A stretch of DNA of 6,432 bases. It comes from CAYWEP01 sp964608945 (lineage in GTDB: Bacteria; Patescibacteriota; Microgenomatia; Levybacterales; UBA12049). A model generated the notes under the pieces. The model did no database searches. It saw nothing but the letters and a program-made list of their open reading frames with translations, and was not told the origin of the DNA. Of this stretch, positions 4,632 to 6,432 are shown piece after piece; within the stretch, counting starts at the first letter, position 1; each line of letters starts with the position of its first letter. The translations under genes and the position numbers were made by a program. The stretch is from assembly GCA_964608945.1 (NCBI GenBank), contig CAZSQB010000057.1:1-6432 (forward strand), read 5' to 3'.

Positions 4632-4895
4632 ATGGCCGAACTTCATGACAATACTCGTCCGAGAGAACCAAGAAACGAAGCTTTACCGAGGACTACATAC
4701 ACCCGATTACTTCGTTCGATCCAGCGTGATCCTTATGCTGATGACGTTTGGTCAAGGACAGTGGAATTAGCACAAAGCGAAGAAACAGCAGGCGGAGGAA
4801 GTGAGAGTTTCTATTCTCACGTGCCGTTGAATGAGTTGATTACAGTTGGGCAACGCTTGCGATCAACAAGTAGACAGGGGACGGTTCTCAAATAA
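4632..4895 (+). CDS. Small hypothetical protein, 87 residues
   Basis: I do not recognise this protein. It is strongly polar, with an arginine- and proline-rich N-terminus (residues 8-26) and a short central segment with a GGG turn near residue 54. A C-terminal helix-like stretch LNELITVGQRLRS (66-78) follows. There are no cysteines, membrane segments or catalytic motifs. It is judged real because a perfect TATAAT lies just before the ATG, as at two other genes in this window, and because its base composition is more balanced than the AT-rich flanks and so does not look like random translation. It follows the HEPN-like gene on the same strand and could be a third member of that module or an independent gene. 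Confidence 0.55.
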   Translation: MAELHDNTRPREPRNEALPRTTYTRLLRSIQRDPYADDVWSRTVELAQSEETAGGGSESFYSHVPLNELITVGQRLRSTSRQGTVLK

Positions 4896-5054
4896 CCATC
4901 GGATTGACAAAAATTCTATCTTTGTGACCAGCTTAGTATCTTACACAGACTGGAGGAAATTTTCAAATTATTCCTATCTGACAGCCTAAACTCCAAATAT
5001 GCCTATTTATTTGGGTTAAAAGATGCATAAATATGTAAATATGCATATCAGAAA
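4896..5054. other. Convergent spacer with short AT-rich inverted repeats
   Basis: This spacer lies between the ends of two convergent genes. CCAAATA (4993-4999) / TATTTGG (5008-5014) and ATGCATA (5023-5029) / TATGCAT (5040-5046) are perfect 7-base inverted repeats. They may stop transcription from one or both sides, but neither is GC-rich or followed by a clear T run. A GGAGG at 4952-4956 is not followed by a start codon. Confidence 0.4.
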
Positions 5055-6191
5055 CTAGTGCTTAGAAAGAATAATCTTTCTATATGCATTCATATACTCT
5101 TTAGCCATCTTATCTGCTGAAAATGATTTTTCTACGAGACTACGGCAATTTTGGCGCATTTTTTGATATTCTTGCTCCGGCATTGAATAAATTTTCTCTA
5201 TTGCCTCGCACAATCCATCAATACCGGTTTTTTTAACTATCCAATCCCCCCGGATATCGTTATCTGATGGGTTGACTAAGAACCCTGTTTTGCCATCTTT
5301 AACAATTTCAGGCACAGAACCTCTTGCAAAGGCTACTATTGGTGTGCCACAAGCCATAGATTCAGTTAAAACCAGTCCAAACGGTTCTTCCCACTGTATT
5401 GGGAAAATAAAGAGTCTGCTTGATTGATAGTGGTTAACTAACTCGAATCTATCTTTATCAAATTCAATAAAAATATCTTGGGAAGGTATTAAATCTTTTA
5501 AATCTGCAATCCGTTTATTAAGCCATTCAAGGTGCTCTTCCCTTTTCAGAGGAAACAGCCTTATTTTCTTTTTGGTTTTCTTGACTACTTCCAGAATCGT
5601 TTCCAATCCCTTGTCTGGGACTCCTCTGCCTGCCCAAATGATACTTTCTCCACCTTTTTGATCAAATTTAAATAGTTCTGTCTCTATACCATGATAGATT
5701 GTTCCTGCATAGTTTAGGTCGGGGAAAAATTTCCTTTGGGCATCGCTGATAGAGACAAAAGATAAATTTTTATAATTGCTAAAAAGAGAAAAATATTTAT
5801 TAATATATTCTACTTCCTGGGTATAGTGAAGCGTAATTAATATCGGTTTTTTTACAAAAGGTGTAAAAGGAAGAGCAATATCTCCATCTCCAATATTGAT
5901 ATGATACAAGTCAAAATTGTCCTGCATTGAAAAAGCCTTGGAAATTAGCGCCAGCTCAAAAATAATATGCTTGTCCTTTTGGGTAATACTTTTATCTAAA
6001 ATAGCAGGATGATAATCTATGCTTTCAATTTTAGCCGGTAAATTGGAGTCTCCTGAGGCAAATGCAGTTATATCCAGATTTTTATCAACTTTAGCCAAAT
6101 TATTAATCAAGATATAGTCAAAGATTTCCGTTCCTTTCTTAACATCCTTAGTAATACTGACAAAATTAGAACAGATGATGGCAATTTTCAT
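5055..6191 (-). CDS. GT-B glycosyltransferase, GT4 family-like
   Basis: The 378-residue protein is of normal length for GT4-type retaining glycosyltransferases, which transfer a sugar from a nucleotide-sugar donor in the cytoplasm or at the inner membrane face. The N-terminal acceptor domain opens with the strand MKIAIICSNF and a KKGTEIF loop where most relatives have a glycine-rich GG-x-E. A conserved Leu-His lies at 121-122, and IYHGIETELF (165-174) marks the domain boundary. The donor domain begins with IIWAGRGVPDKGLETIL (184-200). It carries the E-x7-E motif, Glu269 to Glu277, within EEPFGLVLTESMACGTPIVA, followed by SVPEIV and GKTGFLV. No membrane segment or signal is seen. The start ATG overlaps the stop of the trehalose-phosphate synthase gene (ATGA). 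Translation is therefore probably coupled, as no ribosome site is visible. Donor and acceptor cannot be told; a role in glycoside, glycolipid or surface polysaccharide synthesis is possible. Confidence 0.9.
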   Translation of the reverse strand: MKIAIICSNFVSITKDVKKGTEIFDYILINNLAKVDKNLDITAFASGDSNLPAKIESIDYHPAILDKSITQKDKHIIFELALISKAFSMQDNFDLYHINIGDGDIALPFTPFVKKPILITLHYTQEVEYINKYFSLFSNYKNLSFVSISDAQRKFFPDLNYAGTIYHGIETELFKFDQKGGESIIWAGRGVPDKGLETILEVVKKTKKKIRLFPLKREEHLEWLNKRIADLKDLIPSQDIFIEFDKDRFELVNHYQSSRLFIFPIQWEEPFGLVLTESMACGTPIVAFARGSVPEIVKDGKTGFLVNPSDNDIRGDWIVKKTGIDGLCEAIEKIYSMPEQEYQKMRQNCRSLVEKSFSADKMAKEYMNAYRKIILSKH

Positions 6192-6432
6192 ATATTAACA
6201 ATAATTTTTAAAAACTCAGCTGACCACCTGTAAATATTATAATTTTTGATCACTTCTCTCATTCTTCTCATTTTCTTTGTTTGTTCCAGGGGGGATAATT
6301 CTAAGGCTACTTTTATAACCTCTGCTGTCTGTTCCCCATTGTAGGGATTCACTATTAATGCATCCTTCAGTTCTCTTGCTGCACCTGTAAATTGGCTTAA
6401 GACAAGCACTCCTTTATTGTCACTCCTGGCTG
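6188..6432 (-). CDS. otsA: C-terminal part of GT20 trehalose-6-phosphate synthase (5' end outside window)
   Basis: The last 80 or so codons are present; the reading frame is open to the right edge. The segment begins ARSDNKGVLVLSQFTGAAREL and continues DALIVNPYNGEQTAEVI, then MRRMREVIKNYNIYRWSAEFL. This matches the end of OtsA, where E. coli has VLVLSQFAGAANEL and ALIVNPYD. The region belongs to the donor-binding domain and holds the conserved S-x-F-x-GA-x2-EL loop and the E of the nucleotide-sugar site. The family makes trehalose-6-phosphate from UDP- or GDP-glucose and glucose-6-phosphate, for osmoprotection or cell-envelope glycolipids; related GT20 enzymes make glucosylglycerol-phosphate, which the fragment cannot exclude. 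It ends directly after this motif with no phosphatase (OtsB) domain, and no otsB follows in the window. Its TGA overlaps the glycosyltransferase ATG by four bases. Confidence 0.85.
   Translation of the reverse strand, partial: ARSDNKGVLVLSQFTGAARELKDALIVNPYNGEQTAEVIKVALELSPLEQTKKMRRMREVIKNYNIYRWSAEFLKIIVNI

Noticed and set aside
4904..4909. TTGACA as a -35 box on the plus strand
   Set aside because: No -10 hexamer at 16-18 bases and no plus-strand gene downstream before the convergent glycosyltransferase.

Overview
The window looks like part of a small, AT-rich genome of the candidate phyla radiation (Patescibacteria) or a similar bacterium. The basis is indirect. The 65-residue cold-shock protein resembles the short CspA-type proteins common in those genomes, and several compact genes appear to start at the first transcribed base, with a -10 box only 6-7 bases before the ATG. 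TGA serves as a normal stop codon (end of the trehalose-phosphate synthase gene), so the standard bacterial code applies. No rRNA or marker gene is present, so taxonomy is an inference.

Layout from left to right. Positions 1-172 (minus) hold the N-terminus of a flavin-dependent monomeric sarcosine oxidase / N-methyltryptophan oxidase-like enzyme. It sits just behind the rho-independent terminator (201-227) of a cold-shock protein gene (249-446, minus) that has its own good promoter. About 400 bases of AT-rich non-coding DNA follow, ending in a large terminator-like hairpin block (854-970). Then come two tandem minus-strand genes (996-1871 and 1934-2821) encoding full-length paralogues of each other. 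Both carry the C-terminal half of the serpin fold: hinge, reactive-centre loop and the C-terminal serpin signature. This block is far more GC-rich than its surroundings and looks imported.

Positions 2822-3403 are non-coding and unusually rich in inverted repeats. They include an orphan strong Shine-Dalgarno site in the serpin leader, a 17-base-arm hairpin, a 117-base nested hairpin and a smaller bulged hairpin. They also include a perfect 14-base palindrome placed like an operator just before the next gene.

On the plus strand, 3404-3892 encodes a protein with a C-terminal ribbon-helix-helix DNA-binding domain. Two bases later, 3895-4584 encodes a protein with an R-x4-H motif of the kind found in HEPN ribonuclease toxins. 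The pair looks like an autoregulated toxin-antitoxin or defence module of unfamiliar type. A small orphan gene (4632-4895) follows from its own promoter. On the minus strand at the right edge, the C-terminus of a GT20 trehalose-6-phosphate synthase (6188-6432) overlaps the start of a GT4-type glycosyltransferase (5055-6191) by four bases, indicating a coupled sugar-transfer operon.

The most promising material is the tandem short serpins and the ribbon-helix-helix / HEPN-like pair, together with the hairpin-dense spacer between them.
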